A stretch of 64,000 nt of DNA. It comes from JAPOUP01 sp965221405 (GTDB lineage Bacteria; Pseudomonadota; Alphaproteobacteria; Rhodobacterales; Rhodobacteraceae). Position 1 is the first letter of the stretch. Every line of letters begins with the position of its first letter. Shown one piece after another: positions 54,221-63,162 of the stretch. The stretch spans positions 248,001 to 312,000 of the forward strand of contig CBDCSE010000001.1 in NCBI GenBank assembly GCA_965221405.1, given 5' to 3'. The notes under the pieces were generated by a model. That model was not told the DNA's origin, searched no databases, and was given only the letters and a program-made list of their open reading frames with translations. The position numbers and the translations under genes are program-made.

Positions 54221-55489
54221 ATACCATTTCCCGAAAGTTTTGACTCATCAACATATAGTCTCATAGCCGTATATACACGATATATTCCGTTCCGTCGCGG
54301 ATGGCGCGTGCGGCCAGCCGTCAATGTCGCTATGTTGTGGTTTCCGCAAACCAACACCGACAGGAGACAGGACATGCCCGCACCCCTGACGATCACCGAC
54401 ACCGGCCGCACGGCCGAAGACCTGCGCCAGTTCGCCGGCAGGTGCAAGGACCATCGCCAGCGCCGGCGCGCCCGCGCCATCGCGCTCAGGCTCGAGGGGA
54501 TGCCGCCCGGAGAGGTCGCGGCGCGGCTGCGCACGACGGTCCAGTCCGTGAGGGACTGGACGGTCCGCTATAACCTGGCCGGTCTCGGGGGGCTGGCGGA
54601 CAGCCCGAGGACGGGACGGCCCGGGCGCCTGGACAGGGACCAGCGAGCCCTTCCCGCGGAGCGGGTCGAGGCCGGCCCCGGTCCCGGGGACGGCGGTCTC
54701 GTGCGCTGGCGTCTGAAGGACCTCGCCGCCTGGGCGATGGCCCGGTTCGGCGTTTCCGTCAGCGTATCCGCGATGTGGCGGACGGTGCGCGGCCTCGGCT
54801 TCAGCCACCAGACCGTCCGTCCGCTCCATCCCAGGGCCGATCCGGGGCGGCAGAGAGAGTTCCGCAACGATTTCAGCGGGCTGGCGCTGGGCGCGGCGGG
54901 CGAAGGCGCCGCGCCCGAGCGGATCGAGGTCTGGTTCCAGGACGAGCTGAGGGCGGGCCAGAAGGGCACGAACACGCGCATATGGGCGCGCCGGGGCGTC
55001 CGGCCCCGCGCGGTGCGCGACCACCGCTACGGATACAGATACCTGTTCGCCGCCAGCCGCGCCGGGGATCCCTGCGCCGTCGGGCATGTCTGTGGCAGGG
55101 CGAACACCGACGAGATGAACGTCCACCTGGAGACGGTCCCGGCGAAGGTGAAGCCCGGCAACCACGCGGTGGTCGTGCTCGACGGAGCCGGCTGGCACCG
55201 GTCCAGGGCGCTCGTCGTTCCCGGCAACGTGTCCCTGCTGCACCTGCCGCCGTATTCGCCGGAACTGAACCCGGTCGAGCAGGTCTTCGACTACCTGCGC
55301 TCGAACTTCCTCTCCAACCGATTCTTCCCGACGGTCGCGGACGTTCAGGCCTCGATGCTCGACGCCTGGAACGCGTTCGAGGCCGACCTGGAACGCATCG
55401 CGTCGATCACCAAACGGTCATGGGCCCGTGTTTGCTGAAGCAACCGGTCAAATGGCGCTCCATAGGTCAAAACTTTCGGAAAATGGTAT
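54221..55489 (+). mobile_element. IS630 element, apparently intact
   Basis: About 1.27 kb, bounded by 24-bp terminal inverted repeats: ATACCATTTCCCGAAAG at 54221-54244 and the inverse ATACCATTTTCCGAAAG at 55466-55489, with one mismatch. Each end is flanked by TA, the target duplication of the IS630/Tc1 group. It holds one uninterrupted transposase gene. The left end lies 26 bases after rpsI and the right end at the 3' end of the Uma2 gene. A truncated relative is at 39.9 kb. Confidence 0.88.
54374..55438 (+). CDS. IS630 family transposase, intact
   Basis: A 354-residue DDE transposase starting at ATG 54374 with AGGAGACAGG before it. The N-terminal helix-turn-helix (LEGMPPGEVAARLRTTVQSVRDW) is followed by a winged part and the catalytic triad: Asp in VWFQDELR, Asp in VVVLDGAGWH and Glu in SPELNPVEQVFDYLRS. 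There are no stops or frameshifts, in contrast to every other transposase in the window. It is probably the most recently active IS here. Confidence 0.92.
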   Translation: MPAPLTITDTGRTAEDLRQFAGRCKDHRQRRRARAIALRLEGMPPGEVAARLRTTVQSVRDWTVRYNLAGLGGLADSPRTGRPGRLDRDQRALPAERVEAGPGPGDGGLVRWRLKDLAAWAMARFGVSVSVSAMWRTVRGLGFSHQTVRPLHPRADPGRQREFRNDFSGLALGAAGEGAAPERIEVWFQDELRAGQKGTNTRIWARRGVRPRAVRDHRYGYRYLFAASRAGDPCAVGHVCGRANTDEMNVHLETVPAKVKPGNHAVVVLDGAGWHRSRALVVPGNVSLLHLPPYSPELNPVEQVFDYLRSNFLSNRFFPTVADVQASMLDAWNAFEADLERIASITKRSWARVC

Positions 55490-56103
55490 TATTCCTTACC
55501 ACTGTTATTTGTCGCGCTTTCCGGCCAGAGCGCGTCGAGCGGGAAGGTGATAGCGTCGAAGGGCGGGAGCGAGACCGGGGCGCCGTCGGCCAGCGTGGCC
55601 AGAAGCGCCCAGTGGCCGTCCTCCAGCCCGAACGCCTCCAGCGTCCTGGCGTCGGGATCGACGAGCCACAGGTGGGAGGCGCCCTCGCGGGCGTAGATCC
55701 CCGACTTCTCGTGGCGGTCGATGCGGCGGGTCGACGGCGAGAGCACCTCGCAGGCCCAGTCGGGGGCGACGTCGAACCAGGCCGTGTCGGGGTATTCGGG
55801 CATGGTCTCGCGCCGCCAGCCGCCCAGGTCCGGCACCACGATGTCGGCACCCAGATGCAGCTCCGGCCCGTCGATGATCCACCAGCCGCCGGGGCCGTCT
55901 CCGGGACTGAACGGCCCGTCCAGGCGGCCGCCCAGACGTGAACTCGCCCAGGCGTGGCGCGGGGCGGGCCTCGGCTGGGTGTGCAGGGTGCCGGCGAGCA
56001 CCTCGGCCACCATGCCGGGTGGCGCGTCCAGGACGTCCTGATAGGTCGCCCTTTGACCCGCGGCATCGATAGTTCTCCCGATGGTCCTGGCCGTTGCGCC
56101 CAT
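55489..56103 (-). CDS. Uma2 family endonuclease (DUF820)
   Basis: PD-(D/E)XK-type restriction-endonuclease-like protein of unknown biological role, very common in multi-copy families. Seen: MVAEVLAGTLHTQPRPAPRHA at the N-terminus, LGADIVVPDLGGWRRE, PDWACEVLSPSTRRIDRHEKSGIYAREG (core Asp-Glu-x-Lys pattern) and HLWLVDPDARTLEAF. Start ATG 56103; an upstream start at 56235 adds 44 unlikely residues. The last residues and the TAA are formed by IS630 end sequence, so the native C-terminus may have been altered. About 204 residues. Confidence 0.83.
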   Translation of the reverse strand: MGATARTIGRTIDAAGQRATYQDVLDAPPGMVAEVLAGTLHTQPRPAPRHAWASSRLGGRLDGPFSPGDGPGGWWIIDGPELHLGADIVVPDLGGWRRETMPEYPDTAWFDVAPDWACEVLSPSTRRIDRHEKSGIYAREGASHLWLVDPDARTLEAFGLEDGHWALLATLADGAPVSLPPFDAITFPLDALWPESATNNSGKE

Positions 56104-56392
56104 GCCGGTCGCCTCCCTGTCAGTCCAAAGGATATCGGTATGCGGGATCATCAGCAACAGATGTTGCGAGTGGGCGACAGGGTGGCATCCCACTATGATT
56201 TTGCGCGGTGAAGGCGGGTTGTGGTCCAGCCGCACAAGGGCTCTTTGCCCGTAATGGAAACCCTGAAATAGACTTGGCGCTAACGATCATCGTCATCATG
56301 TTGCTATGGAGCATTGCGGCGGATCGCATTGAATGAGTCCCGCAACTGGCGTTCCGGTGAACAGGTCCGACCAGGATCAGGCACATCCGGGA

Positions 56393-57265
56393 TTACGCGG
56401 CCGTTCGTATTTCGGCGCGGATGTTCGTGTAGTTCCCCAGGAAAATCAGGCATGCGCCGACCAGCACCGTCCATTCGAGCGGCTCGGCGTAGAATGCCAT
56501 GCCAATCACCGCGATAACCGGAAGTCTCGCGAAATCGATCGGCATCACGATCGCCGCAGAAGCCATCGAGAGCGCTTTGGTCATGCAGAAATGCGCCAGC
56601 AGGCCAGAGCAGCCAACCAATACCAGCCAGAGGATCGACTCACTTGTAGGCAATGCGATCCGGCCGTCAAGTCCCGCGCTTGCGAGACCAAGGATCGCTT
56701 GGATTACGGTCAGATGGAAGAGAATGCACGTGATGGTTTCAGTCCGTGTCAACATTCTGGTAAATACCGCAGTGAATGCGAACCCAACTGCTGCGCCGCC
56801 CGCCGCCAGCAATCCCGGGGAAATCGTTAGCTCGGTATCGGGACGCACCACGATCAACACGCCAATGAAACCGATAATGGCGGACATAACGCGAATACGG
56901 GTCAACCGTTCATCCAGAAGAAATATGGCTATTAGCATAGCCCAGATCGGTGTGGTGAACTCCAGCGCGAAAACCTGCGCGAGCGGCGTGGTGACGACTG
57001 CGAAAAACCAGAGATTCTGCCCCGTGAAATGACAGATGTTGCGCAATGCTTGGATATGTAGGCTGCGCCCAGTGATTTGACCCAGCGTCCCAGCCCAGCC
57101 GCCAACCGCTAGAACGATCACGATACCAATCAATGACCGGTAGGTCATGATCTCATAGGTGTCGTGCTGGCCTTTCAGTTCACGTGCGGCAACAGCCATC
57201 GCAGTGAAGCTGACGATTGCGCCGAGCATCCAGATAGCCGCGCGGAGTGGATGAACATTGCTCAT
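56393..57265 (-). CDS. EamA/DMT family transporter
   Basis: A 290-residue inner-membrane protein with ten hydrophobic segments in two EamA halves. First half: AIWMLGAIVSFTAMAVAARE, then HFTGQNLWFFAVVTTPLAQVFALEFTTPIW; second: ALSMASAAIVMPIDFARLPVIAVIGMAFYAEPLEW. The paired EFTTPIW and DFARLPV loops are the usual family half-repeats. Substrate unknown, and no regulator is adjacent. The start ATG 57265 fits the first helix. Confidence 0.87.
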   Translation of the reverse strand: MSNVHPLRAAIWMLGAIVSFTAMAVAARELKGQHDTYEIMTYRSLIGIVIVLAVGGWAGTLGQITGRSLHIQALRNICHFTGQNLWFFAVVTTPLAQVFALEFTTPIWAMLIAIFLLDERLTRIRVMSAIIGFIGVLIVVRPDTELTISPGLLAAGGAAVGFAFTAVFTRMLTRTETITCILFHLTVIQAILGLASAGLDGRIALPTSESILWLVLVGCSGLLAHFCMTKALSMASAAIVMPIDFARLPVIAVIGMAFYAEPLEWTVLVGACLIFLGNYTNIRAEIRTAA

Positions 57266-58034
57266 TCATTGCCTGCGTAACAGAAATTCAGCGAAAGCGG
57301 GAGTTTGGTCGGGTTCCCCTGCAGGAAAGCACATAACACGACATAGCATTTGGGCGGACTTATCCAACCCCAGCATACATAGTCTTTGATTGGGATGGGT
57401 AAAGATCGGTGCGTATGATTCGGAATTTCCAGGGTTGGGATAGGCACTGTTTCTTCCGTTTTCCGTTGGTCGGATGGTTCGGTTCCAATACCGGAGGAAA
57501 CTATGGGGAACATTCTGACCAGAAATGGACAGTCCAGATTCAGATTGACGGACGGGTGAAGTCTTCTCTGATAAGGCAGGAACTGGCGCTTCTTCTGGAA
57601 ACGATAGCGGGAATGGCACCTTCGGGCGGCGCACGCTTCTTAAGGGTCCCTTTTAGGGCAGTCCCGCGAACGAGCCTTCCGATGGAGCAACATACCGAAA
57701 GGTTTTCCAGCGCATCCCAGGACGTCTGGGGATGGAGTTTCTCGAAACTTCCGAACCGGGCGCGAGTCCACTTGAAATCCACCTTGCCGACCACATAGGA
57801 TATCGGTGTCGCCTATGATCGGGTGAGCCCTCGGGCAATACGGCGACCTGCCGGCTCCAGCCGGTCCCCTGTGGGGGGCAAGAGGATCCCGACCGGAGCG
57901 CAGGTTCCCGAAACAGGCCCCGCGGGCGGGCATCACGGGCGATTACATCGTGACCTGTTCCTTCGTACTCCCGGCCCTCCGACGTCAGATCATGGAACGT
58001 GCATTGCGGTCATGACCGCGCCGCCCGCCGGGCC
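57266..58034. other. gap between EamA and DUF4160 genes, no gene recognised
   Basis: A plus-strand 129-codon frame at 57409-57798 and a minus-strand frame over 57640-57936 overlap each other; neither has a domain I recognise. One may be a remnant, but I cannot choose. Confidence 0.32.
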
Positions 58035-58397
58035 ATGACGTCGCCTGCGGAACTATGGATCCCCACGCGCGAGGATCTCCACGATCCTGACATCGCATGC
58101 GGAACGCTGGAGAAGCGGACGGGCGGACGAGAATTTCCTGTATGGGGTGAACCCGTTGCCGACAGTGTTAAGAGAAGGCCCATACCGGTTTTCTTCTACA
58201 GCAACGAAGGTGATCCCAGGGAACCGCCCCATGTCCACGCGACCGCCGGGGAAAGGGTGGCGAAATTCTGGCTGGATCCTGTGGAACTGGCCTTGAGCGG
58301 ACGTCTGCGCAGTGGTGAGATCGCCGACCTCCACAGCATCGTGAAACGGCATCGAAGGGAATTCGTGGAGGCATGGAATGCGCACTTTGACACTTGA
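58035..58397 (+). CDS. DUF4160 domain protein (putative toxin of a DUF4160/DUF2442 pair)
   Basis: A 120-residue protein. The DUF4160 core is RRPIPVFFYSNEGDPREPPHVHATAGER, followed by AKFWLDPVELALSGRL and LHSIVKRHRREFVEAWNAHF, the whole family signature. Start ATG 58035 leaves a 50-residue N-terminal extension before the core; a shorter start is possible. It overlaps the DUF2442 gene by 20 bases. The pair is repeatedly found together and predicted to be a toxin-antitoxin system, but the activity is not established. Confidence 0.8.
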   Translation: MTSPAELWIPTREDLHDPDIACGTLEKRTGGREFPVWGEPVADSVKRRPIPVFFYSNEGDPREPPHVHATAGERVAKFWLDPVELALSGRLRSGEIADLHSIVKRHRREFVEAWNAHFDT

Positions 58398-58689
58398 AAC
58401 GGAGCCATTGGCCGTTGACGTTACCTTTTCGCCGGATTCATTCCGTGTCGTTCTGGACGACGGTCGGGAACTGACAGTCCCGCTGGCATGGTTCCCACGT
58501 CTGGCGCGAGGTACGCCGGACCAGCGCCTCGAATGGGAGCTGATCGGACGCGGGGAGGGGCTGCACTGGCGGGAATTGGACGAGGACATCTCCGTAAGGG
58601 GTCTTCTTGCCGGACGCCTGGATCAGGGCCATCCCCGCGCTTTCAGAGCGCCTCGCCGTCCTGAAGGAACGCATGAACACGATGGATGA
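58378..58689 (+). CDS. DUF2442 domain protein (putative partner of DUF4160)
   Basis: The 103-codon frame begins MRTLTLETEPLAVDVTFSPD and has the DUF2442 pattern FRVVLDDGRELTVPLAWFPRL, then GEGLHWRELDEDISVRGLLAGR. The usual protein ends close to that point; here it continues about 20 residues in a frame overlapping a coiled-coil remnant, which suggests the original 3' end was replaced by recombination. Overlap with the upstream DUF4160 gene points to coupled translation. Confidence 0.78.
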   Translation: MRTLTLETEPLAVDVTFSPDSFRVVLDDGRELTVPLAWFPRLARGTPDQRLEWELIGRGEGLHWRELDEDISVRGLLAGRLDQGHPRAFRAPRRPEGTHEHDG

Positions 58690-58790
58690 ACGCTACGGCA
58701 AGGGCTGGGCACTTCTGCGCGAGGACGTGGCGAAGCGCGAGACCTGGATGCTGCCCGTGGGCGTCGGCGGCCCGGCGACGCCGAGGACCT
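58607..58790 (+). pseudogene. coiled-coil membrane protein remnant
   Basis: The frame reads SERLAVLKERMNTMDERYGK and DVAKRETWMLPVGVGG, matching the plan of the coiled-coil protein at 48.9-49.2 kb (KRLAVLEERMKTL, HRETRLILAIAGM). The membrane helix is not continued; sequence after about 58.79 kb is unrelated. It overlaps the end of the DUF2442 gene in another frame. Confidence 0.48.
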
Positions 58791-58943
58791 GCGCAGGTGC
58801 CTGGCGTTCGACGCCGTCACCGCCTGCCGCGGCGCCGACATCACCATGCTCGTGCGGGATCGTCCGGAGACCCCGGCGAGGAAGAGCAGAAGTCCTCCCT
58901 GGAAGTGGTGCCAGGCCTCCGGTACGGACCCTGCTAAGGACAT

Positions 58944-59085
58944 GGGGCCGTCTCCCTGTATGTTGTGGCTCATTCACCTTCAGCATACAGGAGGGACGGC
59001 TCCATATCCAGGCCCGGACGTCGAGAAAATGCCCGTTTCACGGCAGAAAACCGTGCGACCGCGGAGTTCTGCAAGAGGCTCAAGT
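58944..59085 (+). repeat. dispersed repeat, copy after the DUF2442 region
   Basis: Same repeat as 25478-25604, including GGCTCCATATCCAGGCC and the end GACCGCGGAGTTCTGCAAGAGGCTC. The end sequence also appears inverted at 29085-29120. Likely an insertion-sequence end. Confidence 0.55.
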
Positions 59086-59371
59086 GTGAACCGTTGCAAG
59101 GCGCGGGGCCGGGTCTCTCGGCGATGCCACATAGAAGGCCGATGTGCTCATCACTAGCCTCCGCGAACAGCCGATGGTCCGGGAACAAATGCATCGGCAC
59201 TCGCGCATCGGGCACGCTGGCGTGCAGCGCTTCAAGAACTTTGCTTGCCTCACGCTGAATAGCAGTGTTCAAATCTGTGAAGCCCCTGTACGGTCGCTTG
59301 CTTTTCCATGTTCGATGCAGAAGGGCGATGAGCATGACGATTCCAGTTGCGCGCAAGATGTTTGTGGTCAA
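59086..59371 (-). CDS. unknown open frame interrupted by a repeat
   Basis: The 58970-59371 minus-strand frame has a protein-like N-terminal two-thirds with GFTDLNTAIQREASKVLEAL and PMHLFPDHRLFAEASDEHIGLL. The rest falls in the dispersed repeat. I recognise no family. It is probably the start of a gene cut by the repeat, with its real 3' end lost. Start codon ATG 59371. Confidence 0.35.
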
Positions 59372-59716
59372 TGATTACCCGCTTATCGCATTCGCTTCCG
59401 ATGAGCCGACGCCGGAGTCGGCGACAGTTCCTTCGTGGACACAACACCAGCGTACCGTCGGCATTACATCTAACGTCTCAATCATCGACATCTCCAGATC
59501 GCGGGTTTCTCTCTTTCACCGGCCGTGGTGGTTGACATAGGGTGTAGCCCAGATTTTGACAATCGGCCCATCTGACCCGTATCGGCCAGTACTACCCTTC
59601 CGAATTAGGCGCTTCCGCCTGGGAATACGGCTGTGCATCGGCTTCTGGGTGCAAGGGCAAGCGCAGAACGGCGCTCGAAACTCCAATTGCCTGTATCGGC
59701 AGGTGCCGGATATGGA
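59372..59716. other. gap before guaA, no gene recognised
   Basis: About 340 bases at the 3' side of guaA. No domain or clear terminator identified. Confidence 0.35.
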
Positions 59717-61339
59717 TCATTCCCATTCGATCGTGCCGGGCGGCTTTGAGGTGATGTCGTAAACCACCCTATTGATTCCCGAAACCTCATTGACAATTCT
59801 GGTCGCCGTTTCGGCAAGGAATTCGTGACTGAACGGATAGCTATCGGCCGTCATACCATCGACGCTCGTCACCGCGCGTATGGCGCATACATGATCGTAG
59901 GTTCGTCCGTCACCCATGACGCCGACGGTGCGTACCGGAAGCAGGACGACGAATGCCTGCCAGATTTTCTCGTATAGACCATGTCTGCGGATCTGATCGA
60001 TATAGACGGCATCGGCGTTTCGGAGGATGTCCAGCTTGGCACCCGTGATCTCGCCCGGACAGCGAATGGCGAGACCCGGGCCCGGGAAGGGATGACGCCC
60101 GATGAATCTCTCAGGCAGCCCGATTTCTCGGCCCAGCGCCCGGACCTCGTCCTTGAACAGTTCCCTGAGAGGCTCAATCAGCTTGAGGCCCAACTGTTCG
60201 GGCAGACCCCCAACATTGTGATGGGACTTTATGGTGACCGATGGCCCTCCAGAGAAACTAACGGACTCGATGACGTCGGGATAGAGCGTGCCCTGTGCGA
60301 GGAAGTTGGCTCCGCCGACCGCTGCGGCATGCCTGCGAAACACATCGATGAAAAGACGGCCAATCGTCTTTCTCTTTGTCTCGGGATCGGTAACGCCCTT
60401 CAGCTCGGACAGGAACAACTCGGACTCATCTGCGTGGATAAGCGGGATGTTAAGGTGATCGCGAAACATCCCAATCACTTCCTCCGCCTCGTTTTTTCGA
60501 AGTAGGCCGTGATCTACAAAGACACATATAACTCGGTCACCGATCGCTTCATGAACAAGTTTGGCGGCCACCGATGAATCCACACCTCCCGAAAGTCCGC
60601 ATACGACTTTTGCGCCTCCAACCTCACGGCGGATCCTGTCGACTGCCTCATCCCGATATGTGCCCATAGTCCAGTCGCCCGTGAAGCCAGCCAATCGAAC
60701 GAAATTCTCGAGCAGGCGCTTGCCATTCGGGGTGTGATGCACCTCCGGATGGAATTGCACTGCATAGAATCCGCGCTTGACGTCGGCGGCGACGGCGAAA
60801 GGCGCTTTTGAAGAGACGCCGAATACCTCAAATCCTGGCGGCAGTTTGGCCACATGATCGCCATGTGACATCCAAACCTGTTCCGTCGGTTCTTCAAACC
60901 AGCCCTCCAGAAGCGGCAAAGTACCTTCGGAAGTGATATAAGCGCGTCCAAATTCGGAATTGATCCTTCTGCCGGGCGGGTCCGTGGACACGTCACCGAT
61001 AGCCGGATCACCCATCTCGCCGTTCCCGCTTCTCCATCCGCGCTCGACTTTTCCCCCAAGCATCTGGACCATCACCTGCTGGCCATAGCAGATTCCGAGA
61101 ACCGGCGCACTCTGCGAGAAAATGTCTTTAGGGGGGTATGGTGGATCACTGTCCAGCACGCTGGCGGGTCCACCGGACAGAATTATGGCCTGGGGCGTGA
61201 ATCCGGTTAAAAAATCAGATGTAACATTCTGGTATGGATGGATTTCGCAATAGACACCCAATTCCCGCAACCGTCGGGCAATCAGCTGGGTGACCTGGCT
61301 TCCGAAGTCAATGACCAGTAAGCGCTGATGCGTGTTCAT
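59717..61339 (-). CDS. guaA: GMP synthase (glutamine-hydrolysing)
   Basis: Last step of GMP synthesis, converting XMP to GMP with glutamine. The N-terminal class I amidotransferase domain (FGSQVTQLIARRLRELGVY) has the nucleophile in LGICYGQQ and the His-Glu pair in QFHPEVHHT. The ATP-PPase domain shows VCGLSGGVDSSVAAKL; the C-terminal dimerisation part ends with SKPPGTIEWE. The 540 residues include a modest insertion in the amidotransferase half (WRSGNGEMGDPAIGDVST) not found in E. coli. Start ATG 61339. Confidence 0.97.
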   Translation of the reverse strand: MNTHQRLLVIDFGSQVTQLIARRLRELGVYCEIHPYQNVTSDFLTGFTPQAIILSGGPASVLDSDPPYPPKDIFSQSAPVLGICYGQQVMVQMLGGKVERGWRSGNGEMGDPAIGDVSTDPPGRRINSEFGRAYITSEGTLPLLEGWFEEPTEQVWMSHGDHVAKLPPGFEVFGVSSKAPFAVAADVKRGFYAVQFHPEVHHTPNGKRLLENFVRLAGFTGDWTMGTYRDEAVDRIRREVGGAKVVCGLSGGVDSSVAAKLVHEAIGDRVICVFVDHGLLRKNEAEEVIGMFRDHLNIPLIHADESELFLSELKGVTDPETKRKTIGRLFIDVFRRHAAAVGGANFLAQGTLYPDVIESVSFSGGPSVTIKSHHNVGGLPEQLGLKLIEPLRELFKDEVRALGREIGLPERFIGRHPFPGPGLAIRCPGEITGAKLDILRNADAVYIDQIRRHGLYEKIWQAFVVLLPVRTVGVMGDGRTYDHVCAIRAVTSVDGMTADSYPFSHEFLAETATRIVNEVSGINRVVYDITSKPPGTIEWE

Positions 61340-61539
61340 GCTCGGGGTTTAATTTGCTGGCTGAGGCGGCGCAAGGCGACCGAATGTAGTTTATGCGGTG
61401 TCGGTTCGAAGTCATCATCCTATGATCTTCGCCCTTGGGCGCCATATGTCGTTTTTTCTTCCCAACTGACGCTTATCATGAACCGTTAACCGCACATGGT
61501 CAGCTAGGGAGGAGGGAAACCAGGCGACGGGGAGGGTTC

Positions 61540-63078
61540 ATGGCTAGGGTTGGCTCCGGTCGGCGCTCCAGAAGCGGTGGCGGTGCGGCACGTCGCGCCG
61601 AGCATGGCACAGTCCGCATAGAGGCGGCTCGTTTCATCGAGCGCAATATACCTAATTTTGAGATCCTCAATGACGAGGCGCTCGAGATCATCGAAGCGAA
61701 CGCCGAGACGGTCCTGGAAGAGATCGGCGTGAATTTCGTCGAGAATTCGGCCGCGCTTGATCGCTGGAAAGACGTTGGTGCCGACGTGGACGGCGAGCGG
61801 GTACACATTCCCCGTGGGCTTGCCAGACGCCTTTGTTCTTCAGCGCCGGCTCGATTTGTCCAGCACGCACGCAATCCGGGCCGCAGCGTGGAGATTGGCG
61901 GTAGCACATTGGTGCTGGCACCGGTCTACGGTCCACCGTTCGTTCGCGATGTGGCTATGGGGAGACGGTATGCGACCATAAATGATTTCCGCAACTTTGT
62001 CAAGCTAGGTTACATGTCGAAATGGCTCCATCATTCCGGAGGCACCGTATGCGAGCCTACGGACTTGGCGGTCAACAAACGCCATCTCGACATGCTTATG
62101 GCCCACATGACCCTTTCGGATAAGCCATTCATGGGATCAGTTACCGAGCCCTCCCGGGCACGGGATTCGATCGAAATGTGCGATATTCTTTTCGGTGGAC
62201 TTGATGACCGAACGTCAATGATCTCGCTGATCAACATCAATTCGCCACTAACCTTTGATTCTGTGATGATGGGTTCACTTGAGGCCTATGCCGAAGCGAA
62301 TCAGGCGAGCGTTGTCTCACCATTCATAGTAGGGGGCGCGATGGCACCGGTTTCGGTAGCGGGTGTACTTACACAGGTATTGGCGGAAGTGCTTGCCGGA
62401 GTGGCTTACAGCCAGATCATCAGGCCAGGCTCTCCTGTTGTCATGGGCGTGTTCGTATCGTCTATTGACATGAATTCAGGTGCTCCGACGTTCGGAACGC
62501 CGGAAGCCAGCCAGATCACTTTCGGTGCCGGGCAGTTGGCGCGGAGACTGAAGCTACCGTATCGGTCGGGTGGCGCTTTCTGCGGTTCCAAACTGCCAGA
62601 CGCCCAGGCGGCTTACGAAAGCGCTAACTCCCTTAACGCCGCGCTCCTGAGCGGCGTGAACTTCATGCTGCACTCGTGCGGTTGGCTGGAGGGTGGGCTC
62701 GTCACATCATATGAGAAGTTCGTCATGGACGTGGACCAGCTGGGCAGCCTTCACAAACTCGCGGCTGGCATATCGGTGGACGTGGACGCACAGGCCATGG
62801 AAGCGATACGCGAGGTGGGACCCGGCGGACACTATCTGGGCTGCGCCCATACCCAGGCAAATTTCAGGGACGCTTTCTGGCGCACGGAGCTGCTGGACTA
62901 CAAGCCATTCGAGACATGGGATGAGGGGGGGGCATGTGATACGCAGGCACTTGCCGCGGCCCGGGTCACGAAGCTCCTCAATGAATACCAGCAGCCGGAA
63001 CTTGATCCTGGGATTTTCGAGGCACTGACGGCTTACGTTACGTCGAAGAAACTCGGATTACCCGACAGTTTCATCTAA
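61540..63078 (+). CDS. MttB superfamily (COG5598) methyltransferase, non-pyrrolysine
   Basis: A 512-residue protein of the trimethylamine-methyltransferase family. Landmarks: IEANAETVLEEIGVNF, KLGYMSKWLHHSGGTVCEP, GGAMAPVSVAGVLTQVLAEVLAG, then MNSGAPTFGTPEASQI and PYRSGGAFCGSKLPDAQAAYES. No in-frame amber codon is needed, so it belongs to the non-pyrrolysine group, some members of which demethylate glycine betaine or related quaternary amines. The basic N-terminal arm (MARVGSGRRSRSGGG) is typical of alphaproteobacterial members. Start ATG 61540; the frame is open from 61435. No corrinoid protein was seen nearby in the window. Confidence 0.87.
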   Translation: MARVGSGRRSRSGGGAARRAEHGTVRIEAARFIERNIPNFEILNDEALEIIEANAETVLEEIGVNFVENSAALDRWKDVGADVDGERVHIPRGLARRLCSSAPARFVQHARNPGRSVEIGGSTLVLAPVYGPPFVRDVAMGRRYATINDFRNFVKLGYMSKWLHHSGGTVCEPTDLAVNKRHLDMLMAHMTLSDKPFMGSVTEPSRARDSIEMCDILFGGLDDRTSMISLININSPLTFDSVMMGSLEAYAEANQASVVSPFIVGGAMAPVSVAGVLTQVLAEVLAGVAYSQIIRPGSPVVMGVFVSSIDMNSGAPTFGTPEASQITFGAGQLARRLKLPYRSGGAFCGSKLPDAQAAYESANSLNAALLSGVNFMLHSCGWLEGGLVTSYEKFVMDVDQLGSLHKLAAGISVDVDAQAMEAIREVGPGGHYLGCAHTQANFRDAFWRTELLDYKPFETWDEGGACDTQALAAARVTKLLNEYQQPELDPGIFEALTAYVTSKKLGLPDSFI

Positions 63079-63162
63079 GACGACGGGCTTTTATCGATCT
63101 TATCGATCACACCCGGCTCCACAGATACCGGCATGTCCGTTGCGTCCCCGGCAGACCGCCAT

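Noticed and set aside
55467..56066. 199-codon minus-strand frame in the Uma2 region
   Set aside because: Arg/Pro/Ser-rich out-of-frame reading; the Uma2 frame explains the DNA.
61540..63078. Pyrrolysine-containing trimethylamine methyltransferase
   Set aside because: The frame is complete without any in-frame TAG, so it belongs to the non-pyrrolysine group.
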